DNA from: Dimargaris cristalligena
Lineage: Eukaryota > Kickxellomycota > Dimargaritomycetes > Dimargaritales > Dimargaritaceae
Length of the DNA stretch: 64,000 nt
Direction of reading: 5' to 3'
NCBI GenBank assembly: GCA_027576995.1
Contig: JANBQC010000006.1
Coordinates: 62,001-126,000, forward strand
The notes under the pieces were generated by a model that did not search any database, was not told the origin of the DNA, and saw only the letters and a list, made by a program, of their open reading frames with translations. The translations under genes and the position numbers were made by a program. Shown in pieces: positions 46,301 to 59,387 of this stretch (its first letter is position 1; every line of letters starts with the position of its first letter).

Positions 46301-49156
46301 CCCCACCTGCCACGGTGCCTTTATAAAACCCGGGAGCAGAGCTCGGAAAAGGGATAGGGGAATAAGATGTACAATATTATAGATACTGGTATTCTCGGTC
46401 TATGGCATCTAAGAGGCGATGGGGGAAGAAGAGACCCCTTCAATTACTCACAGTTGCCGTACATGGGTTATAGGGACTTGGTGGAGTTTAAACTGGGCAT
46501 GCTACCTATAGTTAGAAAAGTAGGTGGGTTCGGGAACGCGTCCTTTATCGCATGTCCTCCAGCTCGACCCACGCCTGAAAAGCGGATGCCATATAGTTTG
46601 ATAGCATCTGATGTATTTACGACCATCCTTTAGAGTGGTGCTATTATCCTACTTCCACGGAAGGGGATATTGGTAAAGCTCGAGGGCCTCGCTACATTAG
46701 ATTCGGAGTCCCACGGGACCTACCTGCCCACCCTTACCCCCACACATACACCCACATAGTTTACCGGTTGAGATGTTTACAATGAATTTGGAAGGTTATG
46801 CTGAATCCAGGTGAGCCCCTAAGTCCATTTAGCTGGCCTACGAACCCATACCGAGCCAAAAGTGGCGGAGTGGGCGGTGGGGAAGGGGCAGCCTACGCCC
46901 TTGGTCACCACCATTGACAATGACACCTATACTGGGATATATTGGCCAAGGGGCGTCGTAATGGGAGGGGGGGAGAACGTGAGTGACATTAGCGGAGCGG
47001 GGCGGGTTCCCCACAACACGGCCAGCCCCCTCCCCTCCTTCTACAGTTGCTATATTTAAGGAATTGTTGGGCTAAATTGAAGGACTTCGAAGGCACGAGG
47101 GGAGATGGTGAGTGATACAAGGGTAACTACTATATGATCTCGGCTGCCTAATATAGCCCACCTCCCGTTTACCACATGATTGTATTAGCCTGTCTCCCTT
47201 CGCTTCTCGGGCCCGGTTGCCTGTGATCCAGAGGCGGACTAAATATATGTTTTACACAGGGTCATACGTGTTAGGCGTGCCGAGAACCACTCCACTCCAC
47301 CCCCCCTCCAAGAACCCGCATACTCGGACAGCCCACATACTCCACCCCCATGCCAATTTTATCCGCAATGAATACGTGGGGTTTGCAAGTTCACAGCCGG
47401 GCTTGAAAAATACCACCTAATATCCCAACTATTACTACATTCTCCCCCAACCGCATTATCATTTTGGTACCTGTATTTTCCACAATCCCAGTCAATTTCC
47501 ACCACCACCACCCTAGTACCCCGGCTGGTGGATGGATTGGGGAAGGAGGAAGGGGCTTTGATGGGGCTTTAGGATCACACTACCAGTTCTATCCAATTCC
47601 CTTTGGGCAGGTCATGGGCAACAGCCTGACACCCACCCCCTCCCTCCCTCACACACACACTCGCCTTATTATTCACAATGGGCAATCCGATTGAGTGACC
47701 GCTTTACGTGATTCCTCAGCTCAATCATCCACCGGATATACTTTCCCAATATATAAAACCTAAAACATCCAAAAACGAATATCTAACCCCCCCCCCCCTC
47801 ATCACCAGTGGACCGGATAGGGCAGGTTGGGTGGATTTGAAGGTGGTTGGGTCGATCCTAGAGGAAACAATCAATACCCAATGCTACCATATACTAATGC
47901 ATCCTCCTCCCCAAACTCACGCGACGGGCTTCCCCCCGGCATTGATTACTTTAAGGGTGTAGGTAAGGCACCCCGAGAGGAATTAAAGCTCGGAAGAGGC
48001 GGCGGCGGTGATTGCGCCTGATGGCATTCCTACCTGCTTGAAAATTAAAGTAATGTAGGGTTGTACACTTATTAAACCAATGACTAACTGCAACCACCGG
48101 TAAAGGAAAGGGGGTAAATGATTAACAACCCTAACCATTCCAAAGCATTGGAGGGCGCCTGGATGGCAGCCTCCACATGGACCTTCACTTTCCCCGTGTA
48201 AAGGGAAGGAAGACCATTGCCCCAGCCTTCTCTTTGGTGGAGTTGCACAGCGAATGAAAAAGGAAAGGCCGGAAGGGAGGAGGAGGGGGCTGTAATGGCC
48301 CACCACCCCGTCTACATTGGTGTATATTTATTTATAAATGTACCTTCGACTTGGTGAAGAGTAGAGGAGGCCAAGGGATGGAAGGATTGAAGACAATGAG
48401 GCACCAATGGGAATTATCGGTGTATGTCAACAACGACGCGGTCTACATGTCCTCCCCCATCAACCCAAGTGCACCCAAATCCATCTACAGATTGCCACTC
48501 TCCATAATTGGGACCCCCCCTCCTCATACGCTAATTAGCCCCAGGAAAAGGGTAAAGAGGAGAAGAGGGAGGGGGCACAATAATGGCCACGAAAAGAGAT
48601 GGGGGGTCACGTGTAGATGAGACGACAAGGCTGAGGAGGTTCGTTGTTAATGGAAATACTCAACTAATCCCTCCGAAAGCCCATCCGCTTGTTTTGTTTT
48701 GGGGGGATGTCCTTCCTACATGACTAGAAACAACTACTAAAAGGAGAGAGACAACTGGCCCTACCTACTCGGCTAGCACAGCATCATACCATTTCCCACC
48801 TCCCCCTTTAGGGGGAAAATGCCATTTAGAGTATATTTGGGAAACAGCGGCCCATGCAAAAGGAAAGGAGGAAGGGGGTGGAAAAACAATAGGTACAGCT
48901 GCGCCTTACGCCCAATTATAGCCAACGCTAGTCCAACTGGTGACTTTTGGCATAACCGACACATGCCCAGTTTAATAATAGGGAGGTGATGCCTACCTTG
49001 GCCTACTTAGTACGTGTACGTGCAAAATCCCAAATCCATTATCAATGATGATGTAACAACCCTCTTCGCTTTTTCGTTCATAGCCGGAACATCTACAATT
49101 TACGGGTGTAGTACATCACTTTGCAACGGGGGAGGGACGGGGTGGTGTATTTTTTC

Positions 49157-49176
49157 ATATATATATATATATATAT
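49157..49176. repeat. AT microsatellite
   Basis: Ten AT units inside the long gene-free region. Confidence 0.9.
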
Positions 49177-51084
49177 TGTAAATGAAGGGGTGATTATAAT
49201 ATATATTAGGAAAGGGATATGGAAAAAAAGCGGTGCAGTCCAATTCGGCTGAGGGATGCCTTAGACATGCCGATTTCCCTTTTTAAATAGGACACGATAG
49301 AAATGTAGGCGATCTGTGGTACCCGCCATCACCGCTGCCCACCCCCTCCCGCCGGTGTAATGATGATGAGCGAAGCGGTCCTAAATGGTACCTCCCATCT
49401 CCCTCCATACTACCCCGCCCGTGTGGCTATTGTGTTCATGCAAATGGAGGGGCAGTTCAGCCCATGTTATTTAGGGATGCCATGCTATTTATTTACTTTG
49501 GACAGAAAACGACCAATGCATATTTATTTGTATATAAACATACCGGAAAAGAGGGGCGGCTATGCAGTGGGGCAATCAAGGCTCGCCCGAACTTTGCCAG
49601 CCATGTAGAAATCCTGTACGTAAAGCAAAAGGGCCTGGGAGTATATCACGTAAGAGTAGTTTTCACTTTGGTTGATTTTTTTTCTACATCCTTCAAAATG
49701 TGCAGTTGATTCATGGGTTGGCCGGCCACAACTAGAGAAAGGGGTGGAATGGTGGTGGTTATTCCGCTGGGGCATTTTAAAATCTCCGAAAGGCGTGTTT
49801 TCATGGCGTCGCCTTTTAATGAGAAGCTTAACCCTGGGCGCGTCCGAAGTATTGTCCCCATTTTCAGCTACGTGACTCCGAACCCAGGAATATGATCTTC
49901 ATTCCTCGGCTACGCGCTACACTCAAGTCGGGAGGGGGTGATTCTACATGGAAAGCTCGTATGGAAAAACCTTATCTTTCGACAAAGAATTTAACTTGGG
50001 CGCTTTTCAGCGAAGTAGTGAGTGGGAAGGGGGGAGGAGGGAATGGCACAAAGACCATCATCATAGGATGGCTGCTAATCCATGTTTGGTAATAGGATTC
50101 CCCCGCCCTCAAGCAATGATGATGGATCACTCTCTTTGACCCTCTCGACAGGGTGTGGTTGATTGCCCTGACCTAGTGGGTAGTGAACGGTGCCAGGAGT
50201 GTTGCTTGTTGGCTTATTAATAGTCAGTATGAAGCATCAACCGCCCAACTCATCATTACGTAGAGTTGCCCTGGCGCGTACTCAATCGACCACGATATGT
50301 GGGGTAGTTTAGTTGTTGTTTTTTTGGTAATAGAGACGACGAAACCCCTGGCCGAAATGATGGCGCAGGATGCGCCAGAAAGGAGGCGTGTTCGGCTACT
50401 GTATCCCTTGTTCAGAATGGCATGCCATGAGTTGTTGGGTGGGTACCATCCCCGTCCATTTGACATACATCAATCCCCCCCCCCAAATCAAGCATGACAT
50501 GCCCCCCTCTCCCTCCTTCCTCTTCTAAACCCTTCAGGGTTATCAAATGGCTTTCAAGGGAGATGATGTGGTCACTTGTTAACCAATAGCCAATAAAATA
50601 TTACAGCGTCCGATCACCCAACCAGTGATTTCAAGTGTCGCCCTTTCCCCATGTCATTTTGATGAATCCTTTCCTTATGACTAACTAACCCTACCATGCC
50701 AATAAACTTGGCCCAGCGAGTATACGAATACCTTCATTAACTCAATAGCTCAATAATAAAGGAAATCCTAGAGAGTGGAAGGGGGAAGGCAATGTAAAAA
50801 AAATCAGCAGGGGGGGGCAAACTGAGGTGGGCCGCCCACAGAGAAGTGCCGTGAATGTCAAATCTGACGCAGTAGTTACCGCATTTGGACATTTGGAGTA
50901 ACCTTCCCAGTAATGCCGGCTAGGACAAAGCCATACGAAACAAAATATAAGTACGGGAGAAGGAAGTAGTGGGAGTAGACGGGGGGCAAATCCTCGCAAG
51001 TCTTTGGAATTGGCACCTAGTGCAGAGAAGGGAGGTGGTGGAGGCATGGCGGCCAAAGATACCCATCGTTGAGCTGCGCCGCCG

Positions 51085-51112
51085 TTGCTGATGCTGATGC
51101 TGATGCTGATGC
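51085..51112. repeat. TGATGC hexanucleotide repeat
   Basis: About four to five copies of a TGATGC unit. Flanking sequence continues with degenerate copies (CCATTG, TCATTG). It has no gene context. Confidence 0.85.
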
Positions 51113-51908
51113 CATTGTCATTGCCGCCGCCTTCGCGGCAACATACGGGTTGGGTGGAAAATACCGTAAAGGCAAAAGGAGAGGGGGTTTATTCACAGAT
51201 TCACGCACCTACGCCGATAATATACATACACATCGATACACCCTTTTTGCAACAGTTCGGGGTGAACCTGAGACTCGGACCCCTTGGCTGGGTCAGGCAG
51301 GGGTCGCTTTATTTTCTGTGCCCTTTAAAATCTATATTATTGCATGGGTCATTGGGACCGCCTACCACAAAATGATGCGCGGGTTGGTGTTTAGGTCCGC
51401 GGAAGGCCAGATGTAGCCGCATTTTTCCTTTTCTATTTATTTTTTACTCACGAAGGTAGCCCTTATGGTGGGGTTGTAGTCCAATAATATATATATACAT
51501 CTGTATATAGCCAAAGAATCTGAGTAATGGTGAATCAAGAATTAAAATAACCGAACCGTCTTGGCTGTTTAAAGGGGGTCTGTGGGGAGTGTGAAACGGC
51601 CAAGATAATTGGATTTCATAGGGTAAAAAATCCTGTCCCACTTGAGTTGTCTAGGCAAAGGCGGCTGCTGTATAGATAATTCAAGGTAAAAATGGGGTGT
51701 TTAATGTAGGCGGTAAAACGGACAGCCATGAAATGGGGTTGGGTCCCTCCCTCTCTCTCCTTCCAGCAAGGAAGCACAGATGCATCGCTTATTGGCCATG
51801 GCGGTCACGTACAACGGCTGTGCGGGTATGTGGGAGGGGTCGTCCATCAAGTGGGTAGGGTAATCAACCCACTATGAAATTGGGCAGTCTAGCTAGCTTT
51901 TACCCGTG

Positions 51909-51951
51909 GCCACTGCCACTGCCACTGCCACTGCCACTGCCATTGCCATTG
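51909..51951. repeat. CCACTG hexanucleotide repeat
   Basis: About seven copies of a CCACTG unit, the last two drifting to CCATTG. It lies 0.8 kb from the TGATGC repeat. Confidence 0.85.
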
Positions 51952-52308
51952 ACTTGGGGTATGTGGGACTGAGTTAAATGGGTCGAATTGCGGGAAGGGG
52001 AAATCGATCCCGGCGTTGAAGCGACCCGGAGGGTAAGCACTGTTTGGGCCATCTGTAGTTAAAGGAGGAGGCTCGACTTAGGATATAGATATACCCCTCC
52101 ATACACTATAGAGTGAATACTACCCAATTACCCAATACCGAGTCGATGAGTTAGTGTGATTAAGCAGCGAACTGTCCTTTTTATTTGGCCATCTTCACTG
52201 CTGCCACTCGAAAATGGCCCGACATGCCGTATCATTTTTATTTACACCTTTCCCTCACCAACCCCCCAGTCAATTTGGCATCTATTAAGTCATCTCTCTG
52301 GGAAAGAC

Positions 52309-52324
52309 AGAGAGAGAGAGAGAG
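52309..52324. repeat. AG microsatellite
   Basis: Eight AG units in the gene-free region. Confidence 0.85.
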
Positions 52325-53821
52325 GTGCCTCCAACACATTCGCTACAGTTGTTACACCCGGCAGATACTGCTCCCAATGCCCATGATGCTACAACGTCGG
52401 ATGCGGCACATCCACTGTCAAAGTTGGCCAATCCCCGGTGGTGGTAGCGACATGGGTGAATGGGAAATATAGTATAAAGAAAAATACCCCACCATTTCCC
52501 TCTCTTCAAAGGCTCTAAAACTAGGGGCAATGGTATTAAATTGATACATCTTGTGTAGGGCGTGCTCTCCCCAACTTTTGGCATTTCGGATCCGAAATTA
52601 ATTACACTGGGGCCAATATACCAGTTGCCTTATAACAAGCCTATGTAGCATCAGCATTGGCGTCATCTCCACCATTACCATGACAATGGGCAGTGGTGAT
52701 GAGTAAGTGTGGGGAGGAGGGATAAAGCAGGGAGTTGGAGTTGCGGTTGTGGTTGTGGAGAGTCTAGGGTGGACATCTGTTCGGTCCAGGGATGCCAACG
52801 AATCAAGTAGGTATGGGCCCAAATAAGGTGATGACCCGGGATAATTACCATATCCCGACATCGACCCCCCCTCCACATAATCCCTGCCCCCGCTTAATGG
52901 AACCCCGCCACGCGCGCCGCTGCCAATTTCATGAACCACGGCGGAATCCCTAAATCCGATTCAGCCCAGGAAATGGTCGGCCACTTTTCCCAATCTATAT
53001 TTTTGACGTTATAATGCAGGCAGACGGGCTGGGACATCCGCACTAACTCGCACATACATACAGCCATTCGCATTGATGGGGTGTATATTACGTCCATTGG
53101 CAGCCCATCTAAATAAAAGGGTATACACTCTGCAGACCACTTTCTCTGGCCATGCAAATTTATAGCACCTCTAAAATTGGCCACCAATTGCTTCATTAGT
53201 CATTTATCCGCCTTCGGGGTTTGAGTGGATTTTGACAGGTCAGCGGATCCCTTGGGATATTGTTAAGGAAAAGCGGTATAGTGTGCGAAAGGGAAGAAAT
53301 CGAATGAAAGACAAATAATATTAGAGAGAAAAAGAGAGAGAGTATGAGAGTCCGATGACGGATAGCCTCCAAACAGCGTTCGTTGAAGGGAAACACAGAG
53401 CTAGCTCTCCCTGGCTTCAGCATTGGTTGATCTCGGCCAAAAGAAGACGACGCTTGGTGTTGTACGAAATAGGGGGCTCGCTATTTTAATCCGTCCAACA
53501 ACGAGGGGGGGGTGGTCACCCCACTTTCGCCCAAGGAGAGAGAGAGGAAAGGGCAATGATTAGCGGAGGATGTTGTGATGAAGCTCAATACTCATCATAA
53601 TAGCCGGTTCGGTTCGCCAATGGGCATAGAGAACACAGGAGTTAATGTGATGATGACGAACAGACACTTATCCCGTCGTTCGATGGGTTATTCACTCACT
53701 GGCTACGGCTAAAGGCGAGTGGCAGCAAATTAGTATGACTCCCCCCGTTGTGGTAGTATATGGCAGACGAGGAGAAGGAGGAAGAATACGCCCTTGAATC
53801 TATTATTTTTTTACTCGCTTG

Positions 53822-53841
53822 CTCTCTCTCTCTCTCTCTCT
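53822..53841. repeat. CT microsatellite
   Basis: Ten CT units in the gene-free region. Confidence 0.9.
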
Positions 53842-56571
53842 TTCCTGTCTCAATCGACCTCTCGATTAGGAAACGGCGATCATTCCCCGTCCAACAGTGG
53901 ACCGGGAATGTGCGACTCAAACTGGTCCCAACATGTGTCCCACCCTTAACTGCAGTCGAGTCAATCGAATCAGCCGTTGTTGGGAAGGAGAGAGATGGAG
54001 AAAGCGAAGCCCCTCCCTCCTCCACACACGTGGGCCGGACCCGGGGGAGCCCCATTGTTAGGGAGTTTGCCTCGTTCCACCCAATCCACATCAAAAAATC
54101 ACACACACACAGAGAAAGACCGAGACAGGCACACTCCACATTCTAGCCAGTCACTCGGTTGATGGCGTGTACCCAGGAGTTTCATTTACCATATACCATT
54201 TTTTATTCCATACGCTTCTCCACCCGACCTTGTAATCAATCGGATTTGGGGGGATCTTGCTATTTTTATCACCTCCGCGAATTAACATCTGAAAGGCATT
54301 TGAATATCTTGGCAAAGTTAATATAGCCGCCCCAGCTGTCTTACCAAACCCCCGGCCAAGTATCGCTGCCGTGCGCAGCTGGAAGGGCGAAGGCTAAAAA
54401 TACGATTAGGATTATTCTTCAGCCCGACACACCGTTGGAGATGTGTGCGTGATTCACCTGCCTATTTGTCTCACCCACGGTTAAAAGATCCGCTAAATCG
54501 GGCGAGTGGAACAATACCGGAAAAGAATGAATCTAGTAGTAGTATTGTCCATAGGGGTCATGCCGACCTAGACTCGGATATATATCATGGAAGAAGTATA
54601 GAGAAGGGTGCGCTAAAGTTCACTGATCTCCGCCTTGTTCTATCCCACTCACCTGGATTAGGACAAAATAAATCCATTACATATTTGTGTGGGCGGTAGA
54701 CATGTGGGTGTAGGTGTGGACGTCAGTATATATATGTGTGTGGTGTAGGTGGGTGGGTATACGTGTCGCCCGTATTTCCCTTCCATTGCTGTGAATAATG
54801 TACTTTTCTGCAGCAATTCGAGCCGTCGTCCAAGAGAGGATGTTCCAATAGCAATGGTTGGAAATAAGGAGTGTGAAGCCGAGAGAAGATGGAATGGGTC
54901 GTTGGTCTTGGTTCAACTGATGCGGCGTCGGCTTCAAGCTACAGGGTCACTCTCTTTAAGGAGGTACAATTCGTAAAATTTATCGGGAATGATTGGCCGT
55001 ATAAGTTTTTGGGGGGCGGCCGGGACGAAGGGAGGGGTGTATGGATATGACAGGGGGGGTCGATGATGATGATGGTGGTGGTGGAGGAGAGATTATCCTA
55101 GAATTAGATGATGGGTTTGGGTTACCCTTTGGATGAATGGATTGTAGGCCAAGGGGGAAGGGATAAAAGGCGTTATGTGGAATGACGATGGCGGAAAATG
55201 TGTACCGCCTCCACATAGATTCAACCGGACAGTAGGAGTGGGAGGTATGATTTTAAGTAGGGGCTACAACTGGTAAAGGAATATAATCCCCAACCACTCC
55301 CACCCAATGTGTAGCCGCTGAAAGGGACAATACTGTCGCAAACCCTGAGGAGGACGAGGATCAGAATAGGGGCAGCGGGAGGAGGCTAAAGGGGGGAGCA
55401 AACCCGCAATGGGAGAGTATGAGGGAAAGACGGCTGCGTGTGTCACCCGCTCGTTCCGGCCCCGTCCTGGTGACTTGGAAACATTGGTTGGGAATGTCAG
55501 TGAGCCCTGGTCACATCCTCCCCCCCCCAGCCAGCCAACTGACTAGTGGTGGAAAAGACGAACATCACTATAACTAACAGATGTTCATAGTGGGACCTAA
55601 ATCTACACCACCACCATATACAGACACATATACATATATAAAAGAGATATAGACACACCTACGCACGCCCAGTTTCCTACATTCACCGACTCCCCTCTTT
55701 TACCATGGCTTCGCATTTCCCGGACCCACTGGCATTGGTGTCGGTTCTTGGCTTAGATTATGGGGTTGACGGGATTGTCCGGCGCAACTAACAGCAGGGG
55801 GCGAAGGGGTGCGACGAAGCAGTGGAATATTCAACCACCGATACACACATATATATACACACCCATCTACAATGACCACATCTCCCCTTCTTGTCGAATT
55901 GCCGAATATAGTACAAGGGATAAGTGCGAATGTGATTTCGTTTCATAATTACCCACCACAACTGGCAGGGAGAATTATGTAGGAAGGAGCCACGGTGGTT
56001 GGGACTGGACTTGAGCTACACAGTACGCCATTATTTCCACTTTGATTGTATTCCTCTCTCCGATTAGGCCAGTTCCTTCTCATGTTTCCTTTCTTTTTAT
56101 TATTATTATTACTACAGTATATATATATATATACTATTAGTAATTAGTGAGAAGAAATGAAATATGGATATTGGCACTGCCGACGGGGGCGACGAGTAGG
56201 GGGGGGCCCCCCCCAAAAAAAAAACAGATAAAATGAAAGAGAGGGGAGATGGAGGGAACTTCGACTACTGTGGGCCTCGTTTTCCGTCCCTTGGATTTAT
56301 ATTTTAAGTTCCCAAAGGGCCTATAGGGGGGGCACACTTCGTTCATGAGTAGGCCTTTGTCGCACACCCTACTATACCCTGCACACACTAGTTGGGTGCC
56401 TCTTTTTCGCCTTTCCGTAGTCTGAGTAAGGTTTACATTCGTCAACCCATTTTCCTAGTTCACACCACCAACCAATAGTATAAAGCTACTATTGGATAGA
56501 GAGAGGGACTGTGTGGTGTATTTGGGAGGGGGGAAGGTATGATCCACACCTACACCACCCGCACGCGCGGA

Positions 56572-56615
56572 TGTGTGTGTGTGTGTGTGTGGGTTGGTTG
56601 GTTGGTTGGTGGTGT
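56572..56615. repeat. compound GT / GGTT microsatellite
   Basis: A GT run of about nine units passes directly into five GGTT units. It has no gene context. Confidence 0.9.
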
Positions 56616-56938
56616 GTGAGCGGCACGGTCGAGTAGTATTAGTTCCTTTCAGCAGATTGTTTATGGTGGATCCCAAAGAAACTACCTCCCACCGTGGCTA
56701 AATTACCACCAGGCGGCATTGGTGGTGGAAATAAGAAAGAGGCAGGAGGTACGGCCAAGGGGCACACACATACACAATATCACACACAAAACCCCTTCGA
56801 AACCAACTATTGAAGGAGAGAAGAGAGAGAGGCATTCATATAACCTGACCAGGGAGAGGAACGAGAGGGATTCAGCCACCAGTAAAAGTATGGTATCTGT
56901 GTGCCAAAAGGGAGAGAGGGGGGGGGGTTGTGAGATGG

Positions 56939-56955
56939 ATAATAATAATAATAAT
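56939..56955. repeat. AAT microsatellite
   Basis: About five and a half AAT units, just after a nine-G run. Confidence 0.85.
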
Positions 56956-58721
56956 GGCCGGTTTTAGTGGTGTGATTTTTTCGAAAGGCCAGAGGTAGGA
57001 GGATTCGATTCTATTATTTCTATAGAGAGGGAGTTGTTGGGTCGCCCCAACTCTTAATTGAGCCGAGCCTAGATAAATAAATAAATGGCGGGTTGATTGT
57101 ATCCGCCGACCTGACCTAACTTCTAGTCTAGGAGTGCGTGTGTAGGTTTAAATGGGCGGGATGTGGGAGTTGTGCCCCCCGTGTAAAGAGTACAGCACAG
57201 CCGCCGCATTCGGTTAAACATCCCGCGTCATTTACACGGATGGGCACCCTTTCCGGCATAGTATAATAATACCCCTTGTCAGGCTGGCGTAGTGGTGTAG
57301 GGGGGGGAATGACATATTGGTATTTTCTAAATGGGCTGGGGGAAGGCGCGGAAGCATCCGGGAAGGATAAAAATCTACTATTTGGGCCACGCACTACCAC
57401 CACCAGTCTTGACGTGACCTGTGTAATCTATCGCACTCCTTTGACTCTCCTGCCTCTTGTACATAGCCAGGGTGATGTGATACTATTTTACTCTCTCCTC
57501 ACCTTAATCCGTGCGGCGGGTTTTCTCAGGTCCCGCCCGGAGATTACAGACAAGGACTATTATATATATTGAATGCAGCGGTGGGTGTAATAATAGAAGC
57601 CAAGCCAAGCCAGAGGCGCCTTGGCTGGATAGAAAGAATGGTGTACATTCATCCATAGTGGGGTTCCTCTGCCTATGAGAAGAAGAAACCGAACCCATCA
57701 AATGGAATAGTGGAATGACGGCGGCGGTCGTATCAGTCAGCCAGTCAATAGGCCACCCAACTAGCCCATTCCACCATCCACACAGCGAACACGCCGAAGG
57801 GCCGAGAAATGGTGGCAATGATGCTAGTTAGTAATACTGCGCCTGGCAGCGGACCAATCGTATATTACAATGGCGGTTGGAGCTTTTTTGTGGCATGCTG
57901 TACGGTGAAGAATATAGCAATGGTAACCTAGAGAAGGGAGGCTTCACAGCCAATTAGTCGCCCGATAGGGAAAAGTGGGGGTGGAGTAGATGGGAAAAAT
58001 AAATGTACCACACCGATACGGCCCTGTAGCTGGAAGCAAAGCAGGACACACCAAGGAGGGGGGGTGTATGAAAAAAGAGGGTGGCCACGATAGATAGGAA
58101 GAACAACAACACTTATGTATGTACGAAGAGATGAACAACAAGCATGATGAAAAGCAGGACGCGCAATCCACCCTAATAGTAATAGTGGTGGTTAGTTAGT
58201 GGCTGGCTGGGGACGGGAAGAGTATCGTGGAGGATAATCACAGCCTGTAGCAGTGGCAAAAAGAACCACCAATCCTTGTGTGTCTATCCCCTTCCTTCAT
58301 CACACACTCCCCCCCCCATTCGGTCCATCCTCTCTTCTCTCCGTAGCCGTCGGAAAACACAATCTATTAGCCAAGCCCAATAATCAAAGGGAAGCAATCC
58401 CGCTCTCCTATTGGAACCGCCCCCCAAAGAGATCCTTGTGATATGAGGAAAGTGGCCAGATGGAATATAATACTTCCCCATTCCGGCCACTGTCGGTCGG
58501 CGTATCTTATTGACACCCCCCTCCCTCTCTCTTAGCCCATCCACATCATACTCCCCCCCCACTACTACCAGCCAACCAACCAACCACACACCCTGTTCTC
58601 ACTCTCAAGAAGAAAAAAACACCCCACCACCCCTCCCTCCCTTCTTCATATGCAATAACATATACGCATTATATATAACCGTCACATTTAGCCTCCCCTC
58701 TATATATCCCCTCGATTGTTT

Positions 58722-58735
58722 ATGTGTGTGTGTGT
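58722..58735. repeat. GT microsatellite
   Basis: Short TG/GT run inside the pyrimidine-rich stretch upstream of the cyclin gene. Confidence 0.8.
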
Positions 58736-58880
58736 AATATGTACGCGCCTTCTATCCCAATTTTTCTGTAGTCTTTCTAAACCAGCCGATTCTTCCCTAT
58801 TATATCTCCGGCTCTTCTAGCGCTCCTTGGCCATTTTATATCCCATTCTGCATATATCCAAGCCCTTTCCCTCCCTACCC

Positions 58881-59008
58881 TTCCTGCGCATACATCCAAC
58901 TACTAGTTAACTGACTATTCCTGCGCATACAGCCAACTGCTAGTTAACTGACTATTCCTGCGCATACAGCCAACTGCTAGTTAACCTACCCTTCCTGCGC
59001 ATATAGCC
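58881..59008 (+). repeat. 37-bp tandem repeat in cyclin leader, 3.5 copies
   Basis: Copies start at 58881, 58918, 58955 and 58992 (partial, 17 bp). The period is exactly 37 bp with few mismatches. Each full unit begins TTCCTGCGCATA and contains CTAGTTAAC. The junction CTACCC precedes both the first and the partial last copy. It lies 380-507 bp upstream of the cyclin ATG in a C/T-rich stretch, so it is in the promoter or the transcribed leader. Confidence 0.92.
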
Positions 59009-59387
59009 TGCTGTATCCTCCCACTTCCTTTAAAATAACCTCGTTTCCAGTTTCTCCTCTCTACTACTGTCGTCCTTTTTTCCTCATATTGCTTAACCTA
59101 CATTCCCCCCCTCTCAGTATTTACCATAGTAGTAGTAGACCTCTCTTCTATTGCCCACGTCGTCGTCTCTTTCTCTCACTTTATTCGTATCAACTTCATG
59201 GCTGGTCCTTGCCTTTAGTGACGGGTCTCTTTTTAGTTTGCCGTGTTCCCGCCCGTGTTCAGTCCTAGCCGTATCTCCTTCCCTACCACACGACCTCGTA
59301 TCCTCCTCGAAAATCTGGTGTCCCCCATAACTATATCTATCCCTCCCATATTCTCCCTCCCTCCCTATATATACTCATAACTAAACC

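Larger units (their letters stand above)
46301..52900. other. gene-free region, part 2
   Basis: About 6.6 kb with no supported gene. It is marked by homopolymeric G and C runs of 7-10 bases, an AT microsatellite at 49157-49176 and hexanucleotide repeats at 51085-51112 and 51909-51951. Open frames occur on both strands in overlapping positions and read as low-complexity peptides, typical of non-coding GC-skewed DNA. Confidence 0.45.
52901..58880. other. gene-free region, part 3 (cyclin-proximal)
   Basis: About 6 kb with no supported gene. It holds CT, GT, GGTT, AAT and AT microsatellites and strand-specific purine/pyrimidine blocks: AG-rich at 53280-53350 and CT-rich from about 58500. The frames at 53696-54139 (minus) and 53760-54146 (plus) overlap on opposite strands and show no domain. 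Confidence 0.45.

Noticed and set aside
51085..51951. CRISPR-like arrays
   Set aside because: These are simple microsatellites without spacers; the 37-bp repeat at 58881 is also directly tandem with no spacers.
53696..54146. Opposing 147-aa and 128-aa frames
   Set aside because: They occupy the same DNA on opposite strands, lie over CT/AG repeats and show no domain.
42655..59387. A transposon or viral insertion explaining the gene-free stretch
   Set aside because: I see no reverse transcriptase, transposase, integrase or capsid fragments and no terminal repeats by eye. A translated search and self-alignment would settle it.
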